Assembly (NCBI GenBank): GCA_014155875.1
Contig: JACEFZ010024485.1
Span: forward strand, 222,501 to 286,500
Length of the DNA: 64,000 bases
Source of the DNA: Cepaea nemoralis
Lineage: Eukaryota > Mollusca > Gastropoda > Stylommatophora > Helicidae
Reading direction: 5' to 3'
Within the stretch, counting starts at the first letter, position 1; every line of letters begins with the position of its first letter. Shown here in pieces: positions 1-9,715 of this stretch. The notes under the pieces were generated by a model, which had not been told where the DNA came from, did no database searches, and saw only the letters and a list, made by a program, of their open reading frames with translations. A program made the translations under genes and the position numbers.

Positions 1-243
<243 letters not shown>

Positions 244-520
244 AAGAGTTGAGGTAGTGCAGTGGCTAAAGGATAGACTGCCGGCGCAGTGGTAATGTGT
301 TTGAATCGCCCTTAATGCGGGAAATTTATTTTAAAATTTACTTGTAATCCCAGACTGATTGAGCCTAAAATGTGCACCAAGTAGTGTTTTAGGTGTAAGG
401 GAGACCAATAGAATATCGACCATATCAACCATCGAATGCAGATTGCTCTATACAAATATGAGGTTAGCACCATATACCAAACAGGTCTCATGGTGTGGAA
501 AACAGCTCTTAAGTTACTTT
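244..520 (+). repeat. SINE-B copy, degraded
   Basis: The 5' part looks like a tRNA head (GTAGTGCAGTGGCTAAAGGA, then a weak B box GTTTGAATCGC near 299-309). The body shares 'cctaaaatgtgcaccaagtag' and the terminal 'atatgaggttagcacca' with other SINE-B copies, for example at 44898 and 19945. It is diverged, so the exact ends are uncertain. Confidence 0.5.
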
Positions 521-584
521 ACTTGCTGTAACGATTGCAAAAAACAAGTTGCTTGATGTTTCTCCCTAAGTTTCATAAATATAA

Positions 585-830
585 CATGTCCTATAACAGA
601 ATTATTGATGTTTATTGGCATTATTTCATAAACAGGACATAAGCGTTAACAGAATAGTTGATGTTTGTATTTATTTTTTTCACAAATAAGACATAACCAG
701 TAACGAAAAGTTTATGTTTATCGGCATTTTTTCACAAGCACGATTTAACCGGTAACATAATAGTTGATGTGTGTAGATATTTTTCACAAGCAAGACATAA
801 CCGTTAACAGAATAATTGGCGGGTATTTTT
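585..830. repeat. 53-bp minisatellite, block 1
   Basis: The phrase 'aacagaatagttgatg' or close variants recurs about every 52-54 bp (near 597, 649, 702, 753 and 805), separated by T-rich 'ttttcacaagcaagacataaccg'-type spacers. Related blocks lie at 985-1082, 1315-1484 and 2640-2915. The units are strongly diverged. Confidence 0.55.
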
Positions 831-984
831 CTCAAGACATAATGTTAACGGAAAACATTTTAAATCAAAGTAATTTAAATGATGTAAATGGCAAGGTTAA
901 CTTTGTTGCTATAAATTGTATAACTTTGTTGGAAGTACAGACAAGGTCCAGCCATTAAATTACATCTGGTCTATTTCCATTTGT

Positions 985-1082
985 TATTAAAATAATTTTT
1001 GATGTTTGTCCTTATCTTTAACAAGTACACCACTCCCAGTAACAGGATAGCTGATGTCTGTGCCTATTATTAATAAGAATAC
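985..1082. repeat. 53-bp minisatellite, block 2
   Basis: Units of the type 'tgatgtttgtcc...ttaacaagtacaccac...cagtaacaggatag' continue the array seen at 585-830. The block ends where a SINE-D copy begins. Confidence 0.5.
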
Positions 1083-1264
1083 CACACACAGCCGGCGCTG
1101 TGGCCTTGAAGTAGTGAACGTGTTTTACAATTCCCCAGCACAGCGAGTCCACGGGTCGAAATCAGTCGCTGACGTTTTGGAAGCAGACCGTCTTGCGTTG
1201 ATTTCGATGCTATGAACGTCGATCGTTTAGAAAGCTGGGGAAAACTACTGAACGTAAACATTAC
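1083..1264 (+). repeat. SINE-D copy, diverged, tail truncated
   Basis: It shares 'tggaagcagaccgtcttgcgttg' and 'actactgaacgtaaaca' with the SINE-D consensus seen at 8608 and 58772. A B-box-like 'gggtcgaaatc' precedes them. The final 'gacgtcctgtaaagg' tail is missing. Confidence 0.6.
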
Positions 1265-1314
1265 CTAGTAAATTAATACTGAGGTTGATTGCACCGTCCT
1301 GTAGATTATGTGTA

Positions 1315-1477
1315 ACTAACTTTTATACCACACACGAAAACAGAATAGTTGATGTGTGTCCCTAATATTAACAAATATATCACGCCCGGTAACAGCATAG
1401 TATATGTCTGTCAATATGTTTAACAAATATACTAGACCCGGTAATTAATTGTTGATGTGTGTCCCTAATTTTAACAG
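1315..1477. repeat. 53-bp minisatellite, block 3
   Basis: Three units carry 'acagaatagttgatgtgtg', 'cccggtaacagcatag' and 'tgttgatgtgtgtccctaat'. The block runs directly into a LINE fragment that starts near 1478. Confidence 0.5.
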
Positions 1478-1980
1478 GCACAGTGCAGAATGTGGCTTAG
1501 ATATTAACATCCAAAAAACAAAAACTATGATAATTAGCAGTGAAAAGGAAAGGTCATCAATGAACATCACAGTAAAAAGGCAGATACTGGAACAAGTAAA
1601 AACATATATCTTATCTTGGACATATAATAACAGATGATGGCAGAAATGAAATGGAAATCAAAAAGAGAATAGGAATGGCCAAAAATGCTTTCAACGGCAT
1701 GAAATCAGTATTAACATCTTGAGAGATTAATAACGCATTAAAAATGAGAATTGTCAAATGCTACGTATATTCAACGCTACTATATGGCTCGGAAGTCTGG
1801 ACATTGAACAAGCAACTAGAAAGTCGCATAGAAGCCCTGGAGATGTGGATATACAGAAGAATAGGTCGTATTTCATGGAAACAAAAATAATCAAATGCAG
1901 AGGTCCTAGAAAAACTGGGAATGAAGAGAGAGTTGATGAAAGAAATAAAGAGGGGACAAGTGAAATATTTTGGCCACGTT
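1478..1980 (+). pseudogene. RTE-type LINE, reverse transcriptase C-terminal part (first segment)
   Basis: Read in shifting frames, this encodes the region after the RT catalytic motif of RTE-like LINEs. Recognisable motifs are GLDINIQKTKTM, YLGHIITDDGRNE-like, LLYGSEVWTL, IEALEMWIYRR, VLEKLGMKRELM and VKYFGHV. Stops and frameshifts show it is dead. The 5' end is truncated against minisatellite block 3. The coding sequence stops at 1980 because a SINE-D copy is inserted and resumes at 2244. Confidence 0.8.
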
Positions 1981-1992
1981 AAAGGACATGAT

Positions 1993-2231
1993 GTTTTGCG
2001 TATCCTTTTACAGGACAGCGCTGTCAACATCAGCATCTTTCAGCTGATTGTTGATTTCTTGGCAAGATTACGCTCAGTAGTTTGCCATTGCTTTCTGAGC
2101 GGCCGGCTCACATACCCCGTAAGTTACCGACGCGATTCGAATCACTGCTGATTCTCACCGTCGTCACGTTACTTACAAGAGTATACGAGATTACGGAGAA
2201 AAGTCGCTAACCTCTAGGCCAGGAAGCCGGC
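1993..2231 (-). repeat. SINE-D copy inserted in the RTE LINE, with target-site duplication
   Basis: In reverse orientation this matches SINE-D over its length ('tcctttacaggac', 'tttcttggcaaga', 'agtttgccattgctttctgagc', then a tRNA-like head containing 'gattcgaatc'). The flanks AAAGGACATGAT (1981-1992) and AAAAGACATGAT (2232-2243) match at 11 of 12 bases, which is a target-site duplication. The host LINE continues on the far side. Confidence 0.85.
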
Positions 2232-2243
2232 AAAAGACATGAT

Positions 2244-2520
2244 ACTCTTATAAAAACCATACTGGAAGCCAAGGTTGAGGGCAAGCGAGCAAGGGGTAGA
2301 CAACGATACAAGTGGGAGGATAACATCAGGAGATTGGCGAACATCAGTCTGACAGAATGTACAGTCAAGGCAAGAGATAGACAGTGTTGGAGATCCATTG
2401 CAGCCAACCTTCGTTGTGGAGACGGCACTTGATTGATTTTGAATAACGAAGACACAAACAATAGATTGCACGATTTATTGCCTGGCATATTTCGCTGCAT
2501 CTCGTCAGGTACATACTGCA
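2244..2520 (+). pseudogene. RTE-type LINE, ORF end and 3' UTR (second segment)
   Basis: This continues the LINE after the SINE insertion. It encodes the basic tail motif EGKRARGRQRYKWEDNIRRL and an ARDRQCWRSI-like end, followed by about 90 bp of 3' UTR (2431-2520). That UTR is repeated in inverse orientation at 61428-61515, which supports a shared LINE family with a conserved 3' end. Confidence 0.78.
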
Positions 2521-2639
2521 GAAATCACACAACTTACGTGAATTAACTAGATAAATCCTTCAAGTTGAAATATACACATATTCGCACAGTAATGTCACTT
2601 ATCTACCACGGTAATTTTAAGCTGACTAGATTGATTGAT

Positions 2640-2915
2640 TGAATTTTAACAAGTACACCACATCAGGTATCAGGATAGTTTATGAGTGTCTCTATTTTAA
2701 ACAAGTAAATCAGACCCGGTAAGGTAATATTTTTAACATCTTGGTAACATGACAGCCTCTGTTGACATGTAATTTCCATACTCGGGTGTTTATGTTGCCC
2801 TATTTTTAACAAGTGCACCATATCCGGTAACCGGATAGTTGATGTGTGCCCCTAATTTTAACAAGTATACCAGACCCGGTAGTATAATAAATTATGTGTT
2901 CCCTATTTTTGACTG
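2640..2915. repeat. 53-bp minisatellite, block 4
   Basis: Units with 'ttaacaagtacaccac...ggtatcaggatag' and 'ttaacaagtataccagacccggtag' resume after the LINE. Blocks 1-4 are therefore best read as one old array opened by SINE and LINE insertions. Confidence 0.5.
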
Positions 2916-3020
2916 ATTCGGTGCCAAACAAAAAGTGAGTTTAGAACAACATTGCACACAATCAAATGAACAAGTATTATAATATGAATTTCCGTTCATT
3001 AAGCATTGAAACTGCGTGTC

Positions 3021-3252
3021 TCCCTGATCTGGAGGTTACACGACTTTCTCCATAATTCCGTATACTCTCGTGAGTAACGTGACGTGCGCGAGAATTGGTA
3101 GCGGTTCTCTCCGAGTCGGTAACTAATGGGGTATGTGAGCCGGTGGCTCAGAAAGCAATGACAAACTACTGAGCGTAATCTTGCCAAGAAATCAACAATT
3201 AGCTAAAAGATGCTGATGTTGACAGCGATGTCCTGTAAAGGTTATGCGAACA
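3021..3252 (+). repeat. SINE-D copy
   Basis: It is closely similar to the copy at 1993-2231: a tRNA-like head 'ctggaggttacacgactttc', then 'ggctcagaaagcaatgacaa', 'actgagcgtaatcttgccaa' and the tail 'gacagcgatgtcctgtaaag'. These two copies look like one subfamily. Confidence 0.8.
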
Positions 3253-3536
3253 CACCAAAAAAAAAAGCATTGAAATTGCTGAAGCTACAACGAAACAAAA
3301 CATACCAACAAAAAATAACGGTGACCTTAGTGTGGCGATACTATCTATGGGTGGTCACATTTGGCGACATATTATCCTTCGGCGCTGAAACAGTTAACAA
3401 ATTTAGCATGTCTGGTAACATGGCCTCTGTTAACATGCTAACTACTCTAATAGGTTGCTTCTTGTGATAAGTGATTATAGATACAACACACCAGCTGGTC
3501 CTAGCACGGCTAATATTACCATACCATGTACACATG

Positions 3537-3657
3537 TATAGGGTGTATTTTTAATGAATATGCATATTGTGTTGCATGAACTTTACAGAGGGTGAATACA
3601 AAACTTGGACCGGCAATATGTTCAAACACTGCACAGTCATTAAAAATACACCCTGTA
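3537..3657. mobile_element. Hairpin MITE with TA-flanked inverted repeats
   Basis: Terminal inverted repeats GGGTGTATTTTTAATGA (3541-3557) and its reverse complement (about 3637-3653) are perfect and lie next to TA dinucleotides, as in Tc1/mariner-type elements. The interior shares 'gttgcatgaactttacag' and 'ggcaatatgttcaaa' with the MITE at 6588. No coding capacity. Confidence 0.78.
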
Positions 3658-3739
3658 CATTATCGGGCCGACATGCAAGCGTGCTAGCCACTGGACCAAC
3701 TCTCAAGTTTAGCTTTCTTAAAAGTGTAATTTTTTTTAA

Positions 3740-3995
3740 TGTGGCCACATTATTTGACTTAGTTCTTTTTATTTCCCCCATCAGCTCTCTGTTTATTCCG
3801 TGCTTCTCTAGGATTTCGATATTTGTTTTTGTTTCGATGAAATACGATATATTTTTTGTTTGACCATTCTTGAATTGGTTCTTCTTTTTATCTCCTCCAT
3901 CATCTCTCTGTTTATTCCTTGCTTCACTAGGACTTCGATATTTGTTTTTGTTTCCGTGAAATGCGATATATTTTTTCTGTTTAACTATTCTGCAA
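3740..3995 (-). pseudogene. RTE LINE fragment, internally duplicated
   Basis: The minus strand encodes the motif NIEILEKHGINRELMGEIKR and, about 120 bp away, a second copy reading NIEVLVKQGINREMMEEIKR. This is the same region as the VLEKLGMKRELMKEIKRG motif of the LINE at 1478-1980. The tandem duplication of a LINE piece is diverged and non-functional. Confidence 0.6.
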
Positions 3996-4150
3996 GGGTT
4001 TCAATGATAGTTATAATCACTAGGTCGTTGTCCGCGCTTCGGCACCATTTTGTATTTCTGAATAGATTGTATTCTCATGTTTGTCTCTCCAGGTGCTTGT
4101 CGCGTGTATTTTCGGTCATTTCTATTCACTTTTTCAGTTTTTACCGGTTC

Positions 4151-4370
4151 TATGGCGAAGGAGTTATTGACGCATTTCGTAATCCCGCATACCGCTTTCG
4201 ATACACCTGCGAGCGATTTAGCAGCAGAATACCTTGCACTGGTTTTCATAAAATGGTATTAGTGCCGGACGTCCAGAAAGAAATGGCGTAAACTTGTCAA
4301 GAAATCTCAAACTGGCAAAATATATTACGGTTGACTACGACTTCCTGTAAAGGATATGCAACTAACGTTT
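4151..4370 (+). repeat. SINE-D copy, near full length
   Basis: Head 'ctatggcgaaggagttattg...taatcccgcataccgctttcg' with a B box near 4196. Body 'gcactggttttcataaaatggta', then 'cttcctgtaaaggatatgcaac' at the 3' end. Confidence 0.85.
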
Positions 4371-4469
4371 CAAACTTATGTATCATTTCTGTTATAATAT
4401 GTTACGTGTCTTTTTGCGTGGTTTAGTATATATATATATATGTTTTCTTCTATACACACAATGTCTTCC

Positions 4470-4944
4470 TCTTTAGTCCGTGTCGTGTGGCGTTGGTGAT
4501 CATGCCTGTCCACAAACTTCTGTCTTTTGTGCTTCCAATCATTTCTGATACTGACATTCATTCATTCCCTGATGTCAAACTATCCGGCATCTTCTCTCTT
4601 GGTCTCCCCCCCCCCCCCCTCCCCTCCCCCGCCAAACTTTCCACTGTGACAACATAATCCAGCTTTCTTCTTCGCATGACATGTCCAAAGAACGTGGACT
4701 GTCTTCGCATTTTTCTAATGTGACTAACCAATTCTTTTTGTGATTTAACTTGTTTCAAGATATTTTCTTGGCTTTATGTATCTGCACAATTGTGTAATCT
4801 TCCACAAAACCACATCTCCATAGCTTCCAAATAATTACTCTCTTGACTGCCAATTGTCCATGATTCGCTTCCGTACAACAGGATTAGCTCAATATATCTC
4901 TTTCGAACTCTATTCCTCATCTCGATTGATCCTTTGATAGGGGA
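4470..4944 (-). pseudogene. RTE LINE, C-terminal fragment with (TGAA) tail
   Basis: The minus strand encodes, in broken frames, ILLYGSESWTIGSQ, LEAMEMWF, FFGHVMRRRKLDYVVT and a basic RGGGGRPREKMPDSL stretch. A short TGAATGAATG tract near 4558-4567 marks the 3' tail. It keeps only the end of the ORF, and its 5' side runs directly into a 39-bp tandem array. Confidence 0.75.
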
Positions 4945-5683
4945 TATTCCTACCCCGGTACCCAAGTAATAGTGTCTAACTCACATTCCTACCCCGGCAG
5001 CCGAACAATAGTGTCTAAGTCACATTCCTAACCCGGCAGCCGAACAATAGTGTGTAAGTCACATTCCTACCCAGGCACCCGAACAATAGTGTCTAAGTCA
5101 CATTTCTACCCCGGCACCCGAGCAATAGTGTCTAAGTCACATTCCTACCCAGGCACCCGAACAATAGTGTCTAAGTCAGATTCCTACCCCGGCACCCGAA
5201 CAATAGTGTCTAAGTCACATTCCTACCCTGGCACCCGAACAATAGTGTCTAAGTCACATTCCTACCCCGGCACCCGAACAATAGTGTCTAAGTCCCATTC
5301 CTACCCCGGCAGCCGAACATTCGTGTCTAAGTCACATTCCTACCCAGGCACCAGAACAATAGTGTCTAATTCACATTCCTACCCCGGCAGCCGAACAATA
5401 GTTTGTAAGTCACATTCCTACCCCGGCACCCGAACAATAGTGTCTAAGTCACATTTCTACCCCGGCACCCGAGCAATAGTGTCTAAGTCACATTCCTACC
5501 CAGGCACCCGAACAATAGTGTCTAAGTCAGATTCCTACTCCGGCACCCGAACAATAGTGTCTAAGTCACATTCCTACCCCGGCACCCGAACAATAGTGTC
5601 TAAGTCACATTCCTACCCCGGCACCCGAACAATAGTGTCTAAGTCACATTCCTACCCCGGCACCCGAACAATAGTGGCTGAGC
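4945..5683. repeat. 39-bp tandem array (about 19 units)
   Basis: The unit 'attcctaccccggcacccga' + 'acaatagtgtctaagtcac' recurs every 39 bp. Variants (aGcAatag, caTTTctacc, tcaGattcc) recur 351 bp apart, at about 5061-5200 and 5412-5550, so nine units were duplicated as a block. Because 39 is a multiple of 3 the plus strand stays open for 300 codons (13-residue period SHSYPGTRTIVSK). I regard this as a by-product of the period, not a gene. Confidence 0.93.
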
Positions 5684-6074
5684 CACATTTTAAAACACAA
5701 ACCATCACAAGAGTACTTACCCATGAGCAGATTCAACAAATACATTATTCACCTCAACGACGAAAGTTACCAAGGTGGACAGCAAACAGAAATAAAGCTG
5801 TAGTAACATGCCCTTTCATTCCACAAAGCATCACTGAAGTCTTTCGCCAAGGACGTTATTTTTCTGAAGCCATTTCTTTAGATCAGTTCAGTCTGGTCTG
5901 CTTCCGGTCATTAACAGTGATCACTTTCTTATCTCTTGGAGTTCTTACTTAGGCGATGTCTTATTTCCACATTGAAATCTTGCACTCACAAAGACAACTA
6001 AAAATAAAGATAATGGTAAATGCTGACTACCTGTAAGGTAACGGTATTCCATTAGTTGGTTCTTCACATATTCT
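5684..6074. other. No recognisable feature
   Basis: The sequence right after the 39-bp array (open to 5952 on the plus strand) shows no family resemblance I recognise and has no repeat structure. Confidence 0.5.
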
Positions 6075-6280
6075 AGGCAATGACATGTGAGGTGGGATGA
6101 CAAGTTTTCTTACACTTCACCTTTCTTTTCTTTCCCAGACAATTCTCAGAACATTCTGAAACTTGTCTGGTACCCATTTAACGAGGCTGGGTTGAAGACA
6201 AACATGTTGCACTGAACAGACATTGAATCCAGGTCACCCGCATGGCGGGCGAGCTTCCCACCACTAGACCACGGGTGCCT
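6075..6280 (-). repeat. SINE-B copy with a tRNA-Gly(GCC)-like head
   Basis: On the minus strand 6280 to about 6221 reads GGCACCCGTGGTCTAGTGGT...CTCGCCCGCCATGCGGG...GGATTCA. This closely resembles a tRNA-Gly with a GCC anticodon, including A-box- and B-box-like motifs. A non-tRNA tail with 'tgggtaccagacaagtttc' follows, which marks a SINE and not a tRNA gene. It directly abuts the MITE at 6283. Confidence 0.75.
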
Positions 6281-6282
6281 AC

Positions 6283-6577
6283 TACGAGGGTAAGTTAATA
6301 AGTAAGTCACAAATGGCTGTAGAAAAATAACTAACTATGATAACAACTTGAAACCAGTTTATTTTTATAGATACATCGTCCCTTTATTTATGCAGATTTA
6401 TAAAGCCGGTTTGGGAGGGCCGATAAAACGATGTTATAAGTGCATCAATGTTGGTGGAAATTATGTTGAGAAATAAAGGAACAATGTATGTATAAAAATA
6501 AACATGTTTCAAGTTGTTATCATAGTTAGTTATTTTTCTACAGCGATTTGTGACTTACTTATTAACTTACCCTCGTA
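6283..6577. mobile_element. Mariner-type fold-back MITE with ~105-bp arms
   Basis: TACGAGGGTAAGTTAATAAG starts at 6283 and its reverse complement ends at 6577, with TA at both ends. The arms (about 6285-6391 and 6470-6575) are nearly identical inverted repeats around an ~80-bp loop. The TACGAGGG...AATAAGT terminus is typical of mariner elements and related to the element at 22044. Non-autonomous. Confidence 0.85.
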
Positions 6578-6587
6578 TATCTAAGTA

Positions 6588-6752
6588 CATGGTGTATTTT
6601 TTAACGACTGTGCAGTTTTTGAAAATATTGCCGTTCCAAGTGTTGTATTTACCTATTATGTTGCATTATGTTGCATGAACTCCACAGTAGGTAAATACAA
6701 AACCTGGAACGGCAATATTTTCAAAAACTGCAATCATTAAAAATGCACCCTA
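6588..6752. mobile_element. Hairpin MITE, relative of the 3537 element
   Basis: Arms 'gcagtttttgaaaatattgc' + 'cgttccaa' (6613-6640) and their reverse complement (near 6704-6732) pair over about 70 bp. The ends read GGTGTATTTTT / AAAAATGCACC. The central 'ttgcatgaactccacag' matches the 3537 MITE. It lies 10 bp from the fold-back MITE. Confidence 0.8.
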
Positions 6753-6759
6753 TACATCG

Positions 6760-8010
6760 CTAAGTAAATCTTAGTTTACCGTATCTTATTTGAAGTTAGT
6801 GGCAGGCAATTTAAATCGAAATCTAAATTATTATTTCAAACAGAAAGTTTAATGTTTCAACCGTAGAAGACTGTATAGATGTCATGAAATGTTAAATAGT
6901 CTCTTGGCTTGTGCGAATATGTATGTTTAGTTGTAGTTTAGTTTAGTTTAATCGACAGATCTACGTCACGGCACAAGGGTGTAACCCATAAGAATAGGTA
7001 TGTTTGTATGCATACATGAATATGTATGTAAAGACATTATCTACGTTTTATCTATTTATCGCCACAATTTGAGAACAATTGTCTACACTCAAATATCATC
7101 ATGTGATTTTGTCGTTGGGGAGATCACATACAAAGAATCAATATCTCTTTTCTTATACACATGTGCTGACAAGTAGTGTAAAATGATTATCTATTACGCT
7201 TTCTCTCATAGAGTTATCGTTATCACACTCTTTGTCCCTTACAGTATATTAAACCACTTCGAATTTTTACACGGGTGTTTCTGTGACAACTTTGAAAAAA
7301 ACTCGTTGTAGTTTAACTTGAAATTATTTGTTACATTGACTAACTCATGCTATTCTAGGATTTTAACGAAGATGAATTACCGGCAGCATGATGGATGGTA
7401 AAGAACTAAGTGAATCAAAATATGCACGAAGCATTATCCAGTAACCATTAATTTCGCTTTAGTGAGTATTAGCCTTTGAATTGGGCACGGAGCAAGACAC
7501 GTTTCCAGGTTACCATTAGTTCTCGTAAGTAACGATCAGAATAAAGCTTACACTAGAAGTGATTCCCCACAGACCGTAGAGTAAGAAATGAGAGACCCAG
7601 TGCGCATGCAGATAACGTGCAGTGCCGTGAGAGCGTGAAAGAGAGACTTGAGCGCGTGAGGCTACCACTAATAAATTGGGTTTTTGAATAACTTCCCGTT
7701 TCTTTCCTGTGGAGAAACTTTAATCTGTGGCTTTCAAACAAACATGTGCAAACTAGGGGGAGACACATTATACCTCTCCTCCCCACAGTTTTATTGATGC
7801 TGTAGAGATAAAAGTCTGAGATGTTACTTACAATAAATGCGTTAATTATTGACAATATAGGAGACTGGCTAACACTGGTAGAATAGAGGATGTTGTTATA
7901 TCACTGTTGAACACAATTTACACTAAGTCGCATTGTTTTGTGGTGGAGCTTACAGAACTGGACACGAAAGTGATAAGGGATGTTGCTACGATGAGAAATG
8001 GTAATTTTAA
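6760..8010. other. No recognisable feature (1.25 kb)
   Basis: AT-rich single-copy-looking sequence. A 100-codon minus-strand open frame (7855-7553) has no recognisable motif. No repeats, inverted repeats or known family matches were seen. Confidence 0.45.
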
Positions 8011-8017
8011 ACAACTG

Positions 8018-8235
8018 CTGGACGAGTGGTTAGATTGCCGGATTCTCCTTCGCTAGATCCGGGTTAGAATCCTCTGTAAGGTTTTAATTATATTCTGTCG
8101 GGTTCAGTAAGAACCCTAACATGCACAGTTCGTTACGACTGCACTAGCCAGGCGGCCTTAATTCCTCAGACAGAAGACTTCCCCCCTCTCCACCTTCCCC
8201 TCTCTTCCCACCCCACCCCCACCGTCTCACACAGC
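8018..8235 (+). repeat. SINE-A copy
   Basis: The tRNA-like head 'ctggacgagtggttagattg' is followed by 'ccggattctccttcg' and a B-box region 'gggttagaatcc'. The tail has 'gttcgttacgactgcactag', 'ccaggcggccttaattcctc'. It is very similar to 9163-9370. Confidence 0.82.
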
Positions 8236-8419
8236 AAGGTTCTATAGCCAGTAGATCAGTAGATGACAGTGTTTTTATTTTATTGTTGTCTTTTATTTTA
8301 CAGTTTAGACGTTACTGTGAATGGGAAATCATTTGAACAAGCCAGTTGCTATTATTATTATTAACTACAACAGTTAACAACATGTATGGCAGTTGTGAAG
8401 AAGAAAGGGAAAAATACAA

Positions 8420-8530
8420 CGGAATGGCCAAAGTAACATTCAGAATGGCCAAAGTAACATTCAGCAACACGAAACGGCGCCTATCATCTACACAATAAAG
8501 GTACTAACTAAATGTAAGAGTGTTATAAGT
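8420..8530 (+). pseudogene. Small RTE LINE fragment with a 21-bp duplication
   Basis: The sequence encodes a GMAKVTFSNTK-like stretch corresponding to the segment before the LLYGSE motif in RTE LINEs. The 21-bp piece 'gaatggccaaagtaacattc' is repeated in tandem near 8423 and 8444. Confidence 0.5.
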
Positions 8531-8607
8531 AAATAAAGTAAACGTACGTTTTACACGTTCAAGGCGCCTTGGTCATATTTAGCTAGATCTATATGTTTAT
8601 AGAGCCT

Positions 8608-8845
8608 GCTACATGGCCAAGGAGTTACGGACGCAGTTCGTAATCCCGCACACCCGCGTTGGAAATACAAATGTGGTCCATTTGGCTGCAGACCGCCTTG
8701 CGTTGGTTTTTTACGAAATGGTGTGGGTGGCGGTCGCTCAGAAAGCAATGGCAAATTACTGAATGTAAACTTGCCAAGAGATCACAACAACAACACAATG
8801 CTGGTGTTGACGGCGACGTCATGTACATGATATGCAACTAACTTT
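8608..8845 (+). repeat. SINE-D copy, full length
   Basis: tRNA-like head 'catggccaaggagttacgg', 'taatcccgcacacccgcg', then 'ccttgcgttgg', 'gctcagaaagcaatggcaaa', 'ctgaatgtaaacttgccaag' and the tail 'acggcgacgtcatgtac...gatatgcaactaac'. Confidence 0.85.
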
Positions 8846-8869
8846 AACGTTATATGATTGTAACCTAAC

Positions 8870-9065
8870 GACCCACAGAGGATGATATGGTCGGTATCAC
8901 ACTGCCGGCCTTTACTTCCAAAGACATCTCATGGTACCCGACTAACGCTGGGTCAGCTTGGGAGCTCAGGAAAATTGTTTTAAATTTTAATCCACTCTGA
9001 TGAGGCTGGAACTGAAGACCACCGGCACGACAGGCGAAGGTCTAACCACTAGGCTATGGCGGCCT
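8870..9065 (-). repeat. SINE-B copy
   Basis: The minus strand starts GGCCGCCATAGCCTAGTGGT and TTCGCCTGTCGTGCCGG (tRNA-like). The body has the reverse complement of 'ggcctttacttccaaagaca', and 'catggtacccgactaacgct' matches the tail of the 36205 and 44898 copies. Confidence 0.75.
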
Positions 9066-9162
9066 CCCATAAGAGTGATCAAGTGATAGGTGTAAAGTTG
9101 ATTGCTGTATTTCCCAGGAAACGGACTGTATATGAGCTTACTTTGGCAGTCGCTTTGGAGGA

Positions 9163-9370
9163 GCGGCTGGCCGAGTGGCTAGAATGCCGGATTCTCCTTC
9201 GGGAGACTCGGGTTCAAATCCTCGGTAAGGTGTGGCGTTTTTCTTCTATCCGGGGCAAACAGAAAACTCTAACCTGCACAATTCGCGGCGACTGCACTAG
9301 CCAGCCGGCCTTATTAATTCCTAAAGCAACCCCGAGTAGTATTTACCCAGTACGTCTTGAGCCGTGTGAA
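9163..9370 (+). repeat. SINE-A copy, best-preserved
   Basis: The A box lies in GGCTGGCCGAGTGGCTAGAA and the B box is GGTTCAAATCC (9210-9220), with CTTCGGGAGACTCG between them, so the head resembles a class II (Leu/Ser-type) tRNA. The tail contains 'acctgcacaattcgcggcga' and 'ccagccggccttattaattc'. The tail and multiple copies argue against a functional tRNA gene. Confidence 0.87.
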
Positions 9371-9574
9371 GGTGGCCATTTACTTGTAATTACTTTTTAA
9401 ATTAGGTTATATCTACGAATACGCGGAGTCTAGTGGCAAGATAAGAAAACCAGAAAAAGACGTCTTATAACTGCGACTGAAGAAAACAAATGAATGCAAT
9501 TACTCTCAGATAATTAAAGAACCCCTCGTATATAAAGAGACACAGCTCCCAATTGAAGATTGCGCAAGGGGAAT

Positions 9575-9715
9575 GGAGAAAGACGTGTGGCTGAAAAGCT
9601 CGCAGGCGGCAGACATACGTAGATGTAAATGACAACATCAAGAGATTAATGTAGCCAAACATCAACAGATTAAAGCAGGCAAACATCGAGATATGAAAGT
9701 AACCAAACATCGAGA
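9575..9715. repeat. RTE LINE tail grading into 24-bp minisatellite units
   Basis: The stretch 'caaggggaatggagaaagac' ... 'gacaacatcaagagatt' resembles the LINE tail at 2290-2335 (aaggggtagacaacg...gataacatcaggagatt). It then passes into 24-bp units 'gccaaacatcaacagattaa' near 9650, 9674 and 9698, the same unit as the array at 13396-14495. Confidence 0.6.

Noticed and set aside
4945..5683. CRISPR-like appearance of regular arrays (39-bp here; also 29-, 32-, 36-, 37- and 43-bp arrays)
   Set aside because: The units are contiguous with no unique spacers, no cas-like genes are present, and the sequence is clearly animal nuclear DNA.
6221..6280. tRNA-Gly(GCC) gene on the minus strand
   Set aside because: The head is tRNA-like, but it has a SINE-B body attached and lacks a clean acceptor stem pairing. 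It is a SINE promoter region, not a tRNA gene.
7553..7855. 100-codon minus-strand frame
   Set aside because: No motif and composition typical of random AT-rich sequence.
9163..9225. tRNA-Leu/Ser gene
   Set aside because: Good A- and B-box motifs, but the same head plus tail occurs in three other places, so it is SINE-A.
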